64,000 bases of DNA from Oleiagrimonas soli (GTDB taxonomy: Bacteria > Pseudomonadota > Gammaproteobacteria > Xanthomonadales > Rhodanobacteraceae). The notes under the pieces were generated by a model. It was not told where the DNA came from. It saw only the letters and a program-made list of their open reading frames with translations, and did no database searches. The number at the start of each line of letters is the position of its first letter. Position 1 is the stretch's first letter. Shown here one piece after another: positions 8,287 to 17,400 of this stretch. The stretch covers positions 2,954,968 through 3,018,967 of the forward strand of contig NZ_KN196470.1 in assembly GCF_000761445.1 (NCBI RefSeq), in the 5' to 3' direction. The translations under genes and the position numbers were made by a program.

Positions 8287-9828
8287 ATGTATTTACAACA
8301 ACGATTAGAGGAGTCAGGGGCCTGCCCCGCACTCACCTACAACATCGACATTCCCAACCTTTGCAGCCTCTCGGCATCCGGCCCTGGCGCAGATGAATGG
8401 ATGATGCAGGCCGTGAAACAGGTCGTCGAGTTGGTCAGCAAGCATGACATCACTCCAGCCGGCCCATTTTTTCTGCCTGGCGATGATGCCAACGGCAGAT
8501 CCATCACGCTCAGGACGCCCCCACCGCCGCCACCCGCAATCAGTCATGCCGAGGTGTCAGCAATCCTTGGGGATGCACCTGAGTCCTGCGATACACCTCC
8601 GCCGCCCAAGGACACATCCCAACAGCTTGTCGATAGTGTCGTGCAGGGGCTGGCAACCTACTTGGGTCAAGCAGGCGGCGCGGAGAGCAAGCCCAAGAAG
8701 CTGGCCCCCATGCTGGCCCAGCACATCGAAAAGCACCTGGCCAACCTCAAACGTGGCGGAGTGTCCAAGGCCAGCATGGGGTCAGCACGCTTTGCGCTGG
8801 ATCTACTTCTGGACCTGACAGGCGACAAACCCATCGTGGAAGTCACCACAGGGGATGTGGATGCCTTCCTCGATGTCCTGGCCGCCCTTCCCCCACGGGC
8901 TTTGAGCCGTCCTGAGTTCCAGCACATGCGCCTCAAGAACATCGTGGACAAAGCCAAGGCTCAAGGTGATGAGCCCATCTCGAAGGGCACCCAGCACAAA
9001 TACATCCTGTATCTCAAAGCGTTCTTCCATTGGTGCATCGAGAGCGGCGACCTGGAAGCCGACCCAACCCGGCAGATTCAGTCTGAGCGTTACATCAGTC
9101 CAACGGGCTCATCCAAAGAAGCCTTCAGTCGAGCGGACTTGGACGCCCTGTTCTGCCCCAAGGCGATGGCCAAGCTCAAGCGACCGCAGTTCTACTGGGC
9201 ACCCTTGATTGCGTTCTATACAGGGATGCGCGTGAACGAGATTGCTCAGCTCTATGTGGCCGACATCGACAGGGTGGGCAAAACGCCCTGCTTCAGCATC
9301 GCCCCCTATCGTGACGGCCAGCATCTGAAATCAGCCAACGCCGAACGCCACATGCCTATCCATCCCAAGTTGATTGAACTGGGTTTCATGGACTATGTGG
9401 CTGATGTGAAGGCCGCTGGCTGCAAGCACCTCTTCCCTGGCCTCAACTGGTCTGGCCCCGGGCCTGGTAGTTCCATCAGTGAGTGGTTTGGTCGATACCG
9501 CAAGAAGCAAGGCGTGTTGGGCGAGACCAAGACCTTCCATTGCTTCCGCCATAGCTTGGCAACGATGGCTGACCGCTCTGGGGTCTCAGAGACCGTCATC
9601 ACCAAGATGTTGGGGCACAGCCGTGGGGCTTCAGTGGCCCGCAGACACTACATTCAGCGGGCTGATGTGAATGAATGCGCCGAGAACCTGGGCCGTATCG
9701 AGTTCCCCGAGTTGGTCTTGCAGCCCTACCAAAAGGGGCGCTTTGACACCTATCTCGCCCGCGCTGACAAGGCAGCTGAGAGGCGGCAGATGAAGCGGGA
9801 GAAACCCAAGAAGGAAAAGGCGGCGTAG
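8287..9828 (+). CDS. Tyrosine recombinase A (phage-integrase family) with unusual N-terminus
   Basis: 513 residues; the ATG has AAGGA six bases upstream and the frame opens only 15 bp before it. The catalytic domain is complete: arginine in YTGMRVNEIAQLY, HCFRHS box, LGHS, and the tyrosine in RRHYIQ. A SAM-like core-binding domain precedes it (~130-270). The first ~120 residues are proline-rich (a run of seven P around residue 80) and lack the DUF6538-type arm-binding start seen in recombinase B at the other end. The C-terminal tail is highly basic. It may resolve or excise rather than drive integration. The two recombinases are clearly related but not close copies. Confidence 0.85.
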   Translation: MYLQQRLEESGACPALTYNIDIPNLCSLSASGPGADEWMMQAVKQVVELVSKHDITPAGPFFLPGDDANGRSITLRTPPPPPPAISHAEVSAILGDAPESCDTPPPPKDTSQQLVDSVVQGLATYLGQAGGAESKPKKLAPMLAQHIEKHLANLKRGGVSKASMGSARFALDLLLDLTGDKPIVEVTTGDVDAFLDVLAALPPRALSRPEFQHMRLKNIVDKAKAQGDEPISKGTQHKYILYLKAFFHWCIESGDLEADPTRQIQSERYISPTGSSKEAFSRADLDALFCPKAMAKLKRPQFYWAPLIAFYTGMRVNEIAQLYVADIDRVGKTPCFSIAPYRDGQHLKSANAERHMPIHPKLIELGFMDYVADVKAAGCKHLFPGLNWSGPGPGSSISEWFGRYRKKQGVLGETKTFHCFRHSLATMADRSGVSETVITKMLGHSRGASVARRHYIQRADVNECAENLGRIEFPELVLQPYQKGRFDTYLARADKAAERRQMKREKPKKEKAA

Positions 9829-9901
9829 AACGGACCCCACTCAGTGATTGCACAAACATCGACCCGCAGTAGCCTATGTTGTGTCAAACAGGGATATGAG
9901 C

Positions 9902-10840
9902 ATGACCAAGAAAACCGAACTCAGCGAAGCCGCCAAGCACGACCGCAAGGCACTCAGAGACACTTATGAGACGGCCTACCAACTCTTTTTGGAAAACATG
10001 GAGACGGCCCCGACACCGAAGGACTGGCCGCTTCCGTATGCCATCGCCGAACGCGTTCAAGATGTCGAGTGGAGAACCGCGTTTATGGGCATGCAAGTCA
10101 ATGAAGACACTTCTGAGCTCATCAATGAACTCAATCTCTGGCGCGAAAACCTTCTGCTCTTGTCCATATGGATTGGCATCTTGAAGGACAAGCCTGTTGA
10201 TGATGACGAAGCTTGGTCCATTCAGCGGCACTTCGTGGACCCTCTCGCCTTTCATTGCTTGTTTCAGCCCAGCGCGACCCGAGATCGTTTTGGCCTCGTC
10301 GCCGAGACTGCGATGCATCAAGCGAACCTGACCGTCATAAACGATTACAAGGACCGGCTGGTGCAAGATGACGACATGGGCGGCAAGAAAAAACGCAACC
10401 GACATCTCACCCGTCCCGAACGTGAAAAGCAGCTCAAGAGCTTAGGGAAAGGCTGGAAGTCGTTTCCACCATTCAAGCAAGCCCTCGGAATGATCGACAA
10501 CAAGGCTTATCGGGGTCAGACAGCCAACTTCCGTAACCGTGCCAGTCATGGCATTGCCCCGCGCTTTAGATTTGGACTCACAAACTTCATCACCCGCAGC
10601 ATTGTTCCCGCAACCAAGATAGACATACAGCCCGATGGCACCGTTCTCGAAACCGAAATTCCGGGCAAGCTTGCTGTCAGTTACGGCTTCGGCGGCACGC
10701 CACCGCTTCGATTCGAAGACGTGTATGAGGCGAATATGCAGCAATACAGTGCCGCTGTTCGCACGTTTAGGGCATATGAGAAGTTGCTCGGAGAGATGAT
10801 TGATGCCATGCCGAAATGCGCGCCTTCCGGCGACAATTGA
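9902..10840 (+). CDS. Predicted HEPN-type protein (Cthe_2314-like), possible RNase
   Basis: 312 residues from the ATG at 9902, which has AGGGA seven bases upstream; an in-frame ATG at 9896 is too close to it. The protein is alpha-helical with no signal or membrane segment. It carries R211-x4-H216 (FRNRASHG), the core motif of HEPN ribonucleases, in a helix context like the Cthe_2314 HEPN group. HEPN proteins commonly act in toxin-antitoxin and abortive-infection systems. The assignment rests on the motif and general look only. It lies between recombinase A and a convergent gene that also has R-x4-H. Confidence 0.5.
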   Translation: MTKKTELSEAAKHDRKALRDTYETAYQLFLENMETAPTPKDWPLPYAIAERVQDVEWRTAFMGMQVNEDTSELINELNLWRENLLLLSIWIGILKDKPVDDDEAWSIQRHFVDPLAFHCLFQPSATRDRFGLVAETAMHQANLTVINDYKDRLVQDDDMGGKKKRNRHLTRPEREKQLKSLGKGWKSFPPFKQALGMIDNKAYRGQTANFRNRASHGIAPRFRFGLTNFITRSIVPATKIDIQPDGTVLETEIPGKLAVSYGFGGTPPLRFEDVYEANMQQYSAAVRTFRAYEKLLGEMIDAMPKCAPSGDN

Positions 10841-10870
10841 TTCTCACTGCGCGTGCTTATCTGATTGCTC

Positions 10871-11350
10871 TCATACCTGCTCCTGGTCGGGACGAAGTTG
10901 CCCGACGTATTCATTCCACAACTTCATGCATTTTTCGGCCAGAGCCAAGGCGTCAATCGGTCCCGTGGCGGTCAAGATGGTATAGCGGCATTGGACGATG
11001 CAGATACCACCATCACCGGTAAGCCAGGTCGACTTCCTATAAGTTTCCCCTGCAATGTGCGGCTGACGCCCCGAACGGATGGTCCGATCAAGCTTGCAGT
11101 GTTTGGACCCATTGCACAGGTCCGCGCACACCTGAAGTTCTGGATGGGCATCGATGAAGGCATCGACCTGACGACTGGTGACGCCGACCTTGTTCAGATG
11201 GACAATCCAGTCGCGGATGTGGTGGCAATGCATGAAAAACGAGATCACGTCGTCTAGAAGTTGCTGTTTGCTTCCCCTAGCGCTGTCTACACCTTCGTAC
11301 TGGGCACGCATCCGCTCAAGGTAGCGATGCGCCCTGTTCATCTGCTCCAT
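10871..11350 (-). CDS. 159-residue protein with R-x4-H motif, function unknown
   Basis: The start ATG at 11350 follows AGGAGGGG. The product is helical with HCHHIRDWIVHL (R46-x4-H51) and DLCNGSKHCKL, an arrangement found in small island-borne proteins and compatible with a HEPN fold. No known family could be named with certainty. It is convergent with the HEPN-like gene 30 bp away and divergent from the 80-residue gene, whose start is only 27 bp from its own, so each promoter must overlap the other gene. Confidence 0.5.
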   Translation of the reverse strand: MEQMNRAHRYLERMRAQYEGVDSARGSKQQLLDDVISFFMHCHHIRDWIVHLNKVGVTSRQVDAFIDAHPELQVCADLCNGSKHCKLDRTIRSGRQPHIAGETYRKSTWLTGDGGICIVQCRYTILTATGPIDALALAEKCMKLWNEYVGQLRPDQEQV

Positions 11351-11377
11351 AGCCCCTCCTTGCTCTAAAATTGCAGC

Positions 11378-11620
11378 ATGACCGCCTACGACTTCCGCCA
11401 GTTCCAGAAAGACCTTGCCGCCATCGACGAGCAGGCACCAACCAGCACCGCCCCCATGGCTCAGGCCAAGGCCGAGTTCCTGGAGCTTTGCAAGCGCCAC
11501 AACTTGACCGTGGCCGACGTTGTGGGCTTCTTCCCGGAAGAGGAAGGCATCGAATACATCATGGGCCTGCTGTCCGCACGGAAAGCGAAGAAAAAGCCCA
11601 ACTCGAAGACAAAGGGTTAG
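11378..11620 (+). CDS. 80-residue hypothetical protein with basic tail
   Basis: ATG at 11378 with no clear ribosome site. The helical body (FLELCKRHNLTVADVVGFFPEE) ends in a lysine-rich tail ARKAKKKPNSKTKG. The LCKRHNLTVADVV stretch loosely recalls the linker region of H-NS-like proteins, but no DNA-binding motif is complete, so no function is assigned. It is divergent from the R-x4-H gene and convergent with the lipoprotein gene (7 bp apart). Confidence 0.55.
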   Translation: MTAYDFRQFQKDLAAIDEQAPTSTAPMAQAKAEFLELCKRHNLTVADVVGFFPEEEGIEYIMGLLSARKAKKKPNSKTKG

Positions 11621-11627
11621 TCCTGCG

Positions 11628-12665
11628 TTACATCCCGTCCTGATAGATTCGCTGCACCCTCGCACTCAAAACCTTGAGCTGCTTCTCTCCTTCCGCCTGC
11701 GTCTTGGCTTCAGCATCCAGCGTTGCTTGAACCTTGGGGACCATGGACCTGTATGCGCTCAAGGTGTCTGTGTCGACCAGGCTTCCCGGGGACTGACTGC
11801 TAATGGCTTGAAATCTCGATTCGCACGTCTCCGGATGTGCGCTTGTCGGGCACGCGGTCGAAAGTGTGTGCATGTCCGCTTCGAGCCTAGCCATCATTGC
11901 AGGTCCATTTTCGATACGAGCATTCAATCCGGCCACTTGGTCGCGGTTGGTCTTCTGAAGCGATGCCACGCTATCCAGTGACTGTTTGCGATCGTAATCA
12001 TCATTTTGGATGGTCAAGACGCACTCTTGCCATTCGTATCTGGGCACGTGACGGCGTGCGAGAGAACCGATGGTGTTCAAGCACCGCTGGTAATAGTTCA
12101 CATGGCCGGCATACCACTTCTTGACGTTCGGAGCCCTATCAATGCGCTGCTGCCCCCAGGCCACATAAGCCTTCAGGTCTTTGTTCAACTGCTCACGCTT
12201 GTTGAGGATGTTCTGGACGGACGCCTTGGCTTGGCCCCAGGCATACACCTGCCGCCCACGCTTGGCCAACTCCGCCAAATCTGCCTGGTATTGCGTCTCT
12301 GAGACGCGTTGCATCTGGCCGGTCTGGCTGCCCGCGCTGATGGTGAGGGTGTCACCGTCGATGTGACCAACAAGGTTTGTTGCGAGCAGCTTGATCTCGC
12401 CAACGTGAAGGTTCACATTGCCGTTGTTGATGGCCCCCGTGACATCGCGAGAGCTTTCAGAGGTGCCTGAATGGCTGCTGCCATCGAGCTTGGTCACTAC
12501 GAAACTCCCGCCCAGATGACCAGGAGGCGCCTCAACCAGATGAAGCATGATCACTTCATTTTGGGTTTTGCCTTCGTATCGAGCATCCAGGCTGCCCGAG
12601 TGCGATGAACACCCTGCCAGAGCAGCCAGACCCAGCACCATTCCCCATGCACCCTTGAGCTTCAT
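11628..12665 (-). CDS. Predicted lipoprotein, coiled-coil rich, function unknown
   Basis: 345 residues. The N-terminus MKLKGAWGMVLGLAALAGCSSHS is a lipoprotein signal with lipobox LAGC; the start follows a G-rich ribosome site. Residues ~25-110 look like a beta-rich domain, and ~120-345 form charged helices likely to be coiled coil (repeated A/L/Q/K, e.g. LNKREQLNKDLKAY). Four cysteines in the C-terminal half could form disulfides. No family was recognised. It is island cargo anchored in a membrane and has no obvious operon partner. Confidence 0.65.
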   Translation of the reverse strand: MKLKGAWGMVLGLAALAGCSSHSGSLDARYEGKTQNEVIMLHLVEAPPGHLGGSFVVTKLDGSSHSGTSESSRDVTGAINNGNVNLHVGEIKLLATNLVGHIDGDTLTISAGSQTGQMQRVSETQYQADLAELAKRGRQVYAWGQAKASVQNILNKREQLNKDLKAYVAWGQQRIDRAPNVKKWYAGHVNYYQRCLNTIGSLARRHVPRYEWQECVLTIQNDDYDRKQSLDSVASLQKTNRDQVAGLNARIENGPAMMARLEADMHTLSTACPTSAHPETCESRFQAISSQSPGSLVDTDTLSAYRSMVPKVQATLDAEAKTQAEGEKQLKVLSARVQRIYQDGM

Positions 12666-12802
12666 TGCCCAGCCCCCTTCTCCGTCACTGAGCCAGTATA
12701 CGACTGTCTCAGGCGCACAGCGCTATATTTTCCGGTAGTGTTCGCCCGGGTGACGACAAGGTGTAATGCCATGCCTTACAGGGACTATCGCAGGCCACCT
12801 TC

Positions 12803-13150
12803 GTGCGTCGACGCGTCACCATGCTGGGCCAACGCATCCGAACAGCAAGACAGACGCTTTTGGGTGTCAGTCAGGCCCAGCTTGGCCTGGATGCCGGCAT
12901 CACCAAGGACTACAAGTCGGCGTCGGTGCGCATGAACCGTTACGAGTCAGGCAAGGCCAACCCTGACCCGGAAACCTTGGAGAAGATCGCCAAGGCGTTG
13001 GGGGTTCCAACGGCTTACCTGCTCACCACCGACGATGAAATGGCCGCTTTGATTCTGGCATTTCATCGTATGCCGGCTGGCAAGCGCGAAGCACTGCTCA
13101 AGCAACTGCTGCCCTATTTGCCGGACGGCCTCTCTCCCCTGAAAGACTGA
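12803..13150 (+). CDS. XRE-family helix-turn-helix regulator
   Basis: 115 residues from GTG 12803, or 109 from ATG 12821; neither has a strong ribosome site. The HTH (LGVSQAQLGLDAGITKDYKSASVRMNRYESGKANPDPETLEKIAKALGVPTAYLL) fits the XRE/Cro-CI family with the usual WE/YE-G motif before helix 4. The C-terminal ~35 residues are a short helix pair and there is no peptidase domain. It may regulate the island or its cargo; the target is unknown. The next gene starts 120 bp downstream on the same strand. Confidence 0.8.
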   Translation: MRRRVTMLGQRIRTARQTLLGVSQAQLGLDAGITKDYKSASVRMNRYESGKANPDPETLEKIAKALGVPTAYLLTTDDEMAALILAFHRMPAGKREALLKQLLPYLPDGLSPLKD

Positions 13151-13270
13151 CCCAAGGCTGTGCCCCGATCCTTCATCGGCATGCAGGTTCTTGACTTTGA
13201 TGCTACCGAAAGAGTTAGGATCGGACTCGCTCCAGTCAAACCCGACTGACTTTCACAGGGGACAACACGC

Positions 13271-14098
13271 ATGACCGCATCGACCGCACGGAAGCTCTAT
13301 CTGGGCTTGTTCAGCCTTCTCATGTTTGGCGTCATCGTCTGCCTGGTTACCGACATCAACCTGCTGGCGATGAGCCTGCACCCAAGATCGAACGTCGCTA
13401 CAGCCGGCCAGATTTGGAACATCGTTTTGCACTTGATCTATGGCGCCACCATTGTCGGCGCCATGTTTCTCGCCAGCAAATTGGCCAAATGGATTTTGCT
13501 GGCTCTTCTGGGCACGGTATCGATTGCCGGCCTGGCCTTGCAAATCCTGAACTTGCACGACCGCTACCTGGCCATATGCCGGGCCGCCTCTTGCTGGTTT
13601 GCTCCTTCCCCCGTCGACGCCATCCAAAGCTTCAATCTTCTCCATCACTTTTCGCTGTATTCGCCCTTTACTGCGAACGCGCTGTGGGTCATCGGTAGCA
13701 TCACGAATCTGCTCATCATCGCTGCCTGCATGGTCATCTTGTTCAAGCAGATGCCAACAGGGCATCGGGGCGCAAGCACCGCAACGCCCTCCCCCACGAA
13801 TGGCCCAACGCAAACTGCCCCCATTGACCGCCGCAACAGTGGCATGGCCATCGCGAGCTTGGTCTTTGGTTTGCTGAGCCTGCTGTCATCGTTCGCCGGC
13901 ATCGGCCTACTGTTCGGCGTGTTGGCGTTGACCTTCGGCCTCACCGCCAAGAAACACATACGCACCACTCCCGGCCTCACCGGGAGTGGCATGGCGACTG
14001 CCGGCGTTGTGCTCGGCGCGATTGCATTGGCGGTTGGGATCGTGGCTTTGGTGATCTTTGGCGGCGCGGTCTTTTCGTTCCTTCACCTCATGCAGTGA
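13271..14098 (+). CDS. Multi-pass membrane protein with C-terminal DUF4190 domain
   Basis: 275 residues with about six hydrophobic segments; AGGGG lies nine bases before the ATG. Residues 1-160 hold four segments and a soluble loop with two cysteines. After a proline/threonine linker (~165-185), residues 190-275 match DUF4190: NSGMAIASLVFGLLS, then FGVLALTFGLTAKK, GLTGSGMATAGVVLG. DUF4190 proteins are inner-membrane proteins without a defined role. It is followed 45 bp later by a 60-residue membrane protein, probably co-transcribed. Confidence 0.7.
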   Translation: MTASTARKLYLGLFSLLMFGVIVCLVTDINLLAMSLHPRSNVATAGQIWNIVLHLIYGATIVGAMFLASKLAKWILLALLGTVSIAGLALQILNLHDRYLAICRAASCWFAPSPVDAIQSFNLLHHFSLYSPFTANALWVIGSITNLLIIAACMVILFKQMPTGHRGASTATPSPTNGPTQTAPIDRRNSGMAIASLVFGLLSLLSSFAGIGLLFGVLALTFGLTAKKHIRTTPGLTGSGMATAGVVLGAIALAVGIVALVIFGGAVFSFLHLMQ

Positions 14099-14143
14099 CA
14101 TCGACGTCCGCGCTGCACCCATACTTAAGGAGGGAAACCAACC

Positions 14144-14326
14144 ATGGGAGTCTTCATCTTCACCCTGCTGCTTTTGTTTCTCTGGGGCACCAACAAACTC
14201 GCTCATTCGACGGCCTCGGACGTGCTCGGTAACGCCATACTGGCAGTTCAAGCCGTCATCTCCGTCCCTTGGGCCTTGTGGGCTGTCTGGCTACTAGCTG
14301 TTCAATTTTTTGGCACACACCACTGA
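14144..14326 (+). CDS. 60-residue two-segment membrane protein
   Basis: Preceded by a consensus TAAGGAGG at 14126-14133, ten bases from the ATG, so translation is well supported. Two hydrophobic stretches (residues 2-14 and 29-54) flank a short polar loop; a W-rich second helix ends in FGTHH. No family was recognised. It probably forms a unit with the DUF4190 gene upstream. Confidence 0.65.
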   Translation: MGVFIFTLLLLFLWGTNKLAHSTASDVLGNAILAVQAVISVPWALWAVWLLAVQFFGTHH

Positions 14327-14333
14327 ATCTTGC

Positions 14334-14348
14334 CCCGCCTTGAGCGGG
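14334..14348. terminator. Weak hairpin after the 60-residue gene
   Basis: CCCGC-CTTGA-GCGGG lies 8 bp after the stop, between two convergent genes. The stem is short and there is no T-run, so terminator function is only possible. Confidence 0.3.
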
Positions 14349-14405
14349 ATCATAAATAGAAAGTCCAAAAAAGGAACAGAGCTTCTATAGTGTTTAACTA
14401 GACAA

Positions 14406-17400
14406 CTACCTATCTCGCAACCTGTTCTTCTCGGCATCTTCATCTTCACGCTTAGCATGATGCTCCCAAGAGTCGGCAACTCGTAGAAGCAATGCTTGTG
14501 TTCGGGGCCATCTGGCGCCAACGGTTTCCGCTCTCTGCCGCCATAAATTCGCAAGATCTCGCTCCTGCTCACCACCGTCATATGGCGATCTTGTCGTTAC
14601 GCCTCTTGAGTTAAATTGTTCAGTATGAATGCCAGACTCGATTTGCTCACTGTGTAGCGTCTCTAATTGTCGCCGCACCGCCACATGAGGCCATACTCCG
14701 TCTTCTGGATCTTCCGGCGTGTGATACAGAATTTGACCAATTTGCTGATCGGCTACCTTGACCCGATCCGCTTCTTCGGCGCGCTGACGAACTTCAACAA
14801 TCCAGCGGTTCAAAGCATCAGCATCAAGGGAACCATCCGGCAACATACCAGGAGCAAGGCGCCACGAATGCAACAGTTGCCATGCGTGACGAGCTCGGGT
14901 GCGGCGTTCCTCGATGGGTCGCGCATCATCGAGTTCACCGCTCGCCGGGGTATACAGATCACACAAGACATCCACGAAGAAACTCGGTTCAGTAGCCAGC
15001 ATTTCATGCAAAAAAAGATCTTTCTTCTCTAGCCCCCGCACAAGGAGCGGAAGATAGCGATACTCCATCTTCGCAACCCGCAGACGATCTGATTCGGGAT
15101 TTTTGCGGAGTTTTTCAAAAACTTGTGCTATCCAGAAACCTATGGAGCTTGTACCAGACGGCTGCAATCCTTCATTAAGTTCGTTCAATGTTGCATCGAG
15201 GATATCTAGAGCCTCTTCTGATCCAAATGCCTTCAATTCGTGCGCAACAATAGCTACTGCATCCCTCGCTCGATGATATTTAGTCAGAGAACGAACAACA
15301 CGCCGAACAACCTCTTGGCTATCAATCGAAGTAAAACCACGATGACGCCTCCAGAAATCACTTTCAACTTCTGGCCCCAATGCTTGTAAAGTATCGAATA
15401 AAGCTAAAGAATCAGGATACGCACGTAACGCTGTTACCTTGGAAGCGATTGGATTTGAACAACTATCAGAAACTTTGAGAACATTTGTTGTCCACTGGTC
15501 TTTAAACATCTCATAGCCTTCAGCGGACAACACCGCTGAAAATATCTCTTCATTTTCTGAACCGACGCATGCGCCCGCATAAACATTGATAAGAATTTCG
15601 AAACTATTTTCTACGGCTGCGAATGTCATCGCAACGATGCCTGGGAATTTGCATCGATTTATTAACTCATGAAGTGCTTCGAGACCTTTTCCGCCGGACC
15701 ACAATTCGTTAATTGCATTCTTGCGAAGAATAGCCACTTCATTGTAATACGCATCTGAATCCGAACGCGAAAAAGGTATGTCAGGCATGGAATCGCTGAA
15801 AAGCCACAGATGACGCGCTATAGAACCGGAAGGTTCACATTCATTTGAAAGCTCTTCGAGCCTTTTGAGGGAATCATTATCAAGAACCCATGCCGCATCA
15901 GGAAACTGGCGGTGATGCCCGATAAGCTTCCGTAAGGCCTCCCAGAGCGGGCTCAAAGGATCTCTGTCCTTCATAGATGTAATGCATTCTTGGATTGCGC
16001 CTTCTAGCTTCCTCCGATGCGTCGCAGTGAAATTGGGGTATGAATCAACAAGACTGGCAAGCCGATCCACGTCGCTCGCGGCCCTCACAATCGCGCATTC
16101 AACATATGAACTGTAGAGTTGCGCAACTTCCTTGCGCGGTATACGCGCACCATCTCCATATCTAGTTTCCCGCCACTCAGGCCGCCTCGTACCACTTGTG
16201 AAGGACTGCTTGCCAGGCAACAGATTTAAGAGTACGCCCCAACCACCCACTGGATAGCTGTCAATCAAAGCATTCAAACTATCTACCTTTTGTTTAGAAG
16301 TAGCGGATGTCCCTGCATACCAAGGAAGGAGAATGCTTACGATAGATGCGGCCGGTCGATTACTAAGCCTGCCGCCTGGATCTAGATCATCAAGCGCACC
16401 GAGAATCAGCACTGCTCGTGCCAACCAACTAGGCTCCCATGCAATGGTCTCTAATGCCCACAAGATCGAGGGGTGTAACGCACCGCCGTATTCGCTGGTA
16501 TCGGCAAACAAAGACGCCAATTCATTACGATGGCCCTGGAGCAACGCCTCCAGGGCTTCCATGAAAGGGACCGGTGCGGCCTCCGCAAGAACCGGTAGCT
16601 GATCTCGGAGGCTCGCCAGAAGCCGCGTATCCTCTTTGAGTCCCGGCACTCCCCGGACGAAATCGTTGACGAACTGTTGGCAAGATCTTCCATTAAGCCT
16701 CCCTGATTCTTCTAACTTGCGCCCGAGCACTGAAATCCTAAGCAATGTTCCCGCCATCCCGTCACGCAGCCATTCCGAATGCATCTGATCGCCCGGGAAC
16801 GGGGCATACATTTGCTCTTCTGAACCCTCTTCGACGTTAGGGTCTAGCGTCTGAAATACTGTCCGCGCTTGCTCGGTAAACCGGTCAAGAATGCCCGACC
16901 CAATGGATCGAACAATTAAAGCAAATGCTGTGGCCGGCGCAGACACAACAATTGTGTCGGCTATAATTTCTATAAACGGGTCAGCGAGGTTGTGAATCTC
17001 GTCTAATTTATCGCGCAAATCAGCGTGAGAAATACCTGATACAGCCTCCACAACTTGCACATCAAGGTCTTTCTTTGTATCCCACCCACCAAGCAAAACG
17101 ACTGGAACTACAACGGGCAGATACTTTTCATTAATCCATGCCGGAAGAAATGCATCGGCATTTGCGTGATTGTAAAGGTTCCATACCCGCCACACTGAAG
17201 CACTCGACCCACACGCCCTAGCGTCAATATCTGCCGTTTCTTCCGGAACACCCATCTCGACCAAAGCTTTGGCAAACTCCTGTCTTGGCTGGCGCTCCAG
17301 CTTAAGTCCTTGTTTAACAGAATGCGCGTTTCGCCCATGCACGCTTACAACTTGATGCCCCTCTCTAAGCAGTTGCATTGCATGTGAGCTTGCATCACCC

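Noticed and set aside
12803-14326. XRE regulator plus downstream genes as a toxin-antitoxin pair
   Set aside because: The following genes encode a 275-residue DUF4190 membrane protein and a 60-residue membrane protein with no toxin motif, and the gap is 120 bp.
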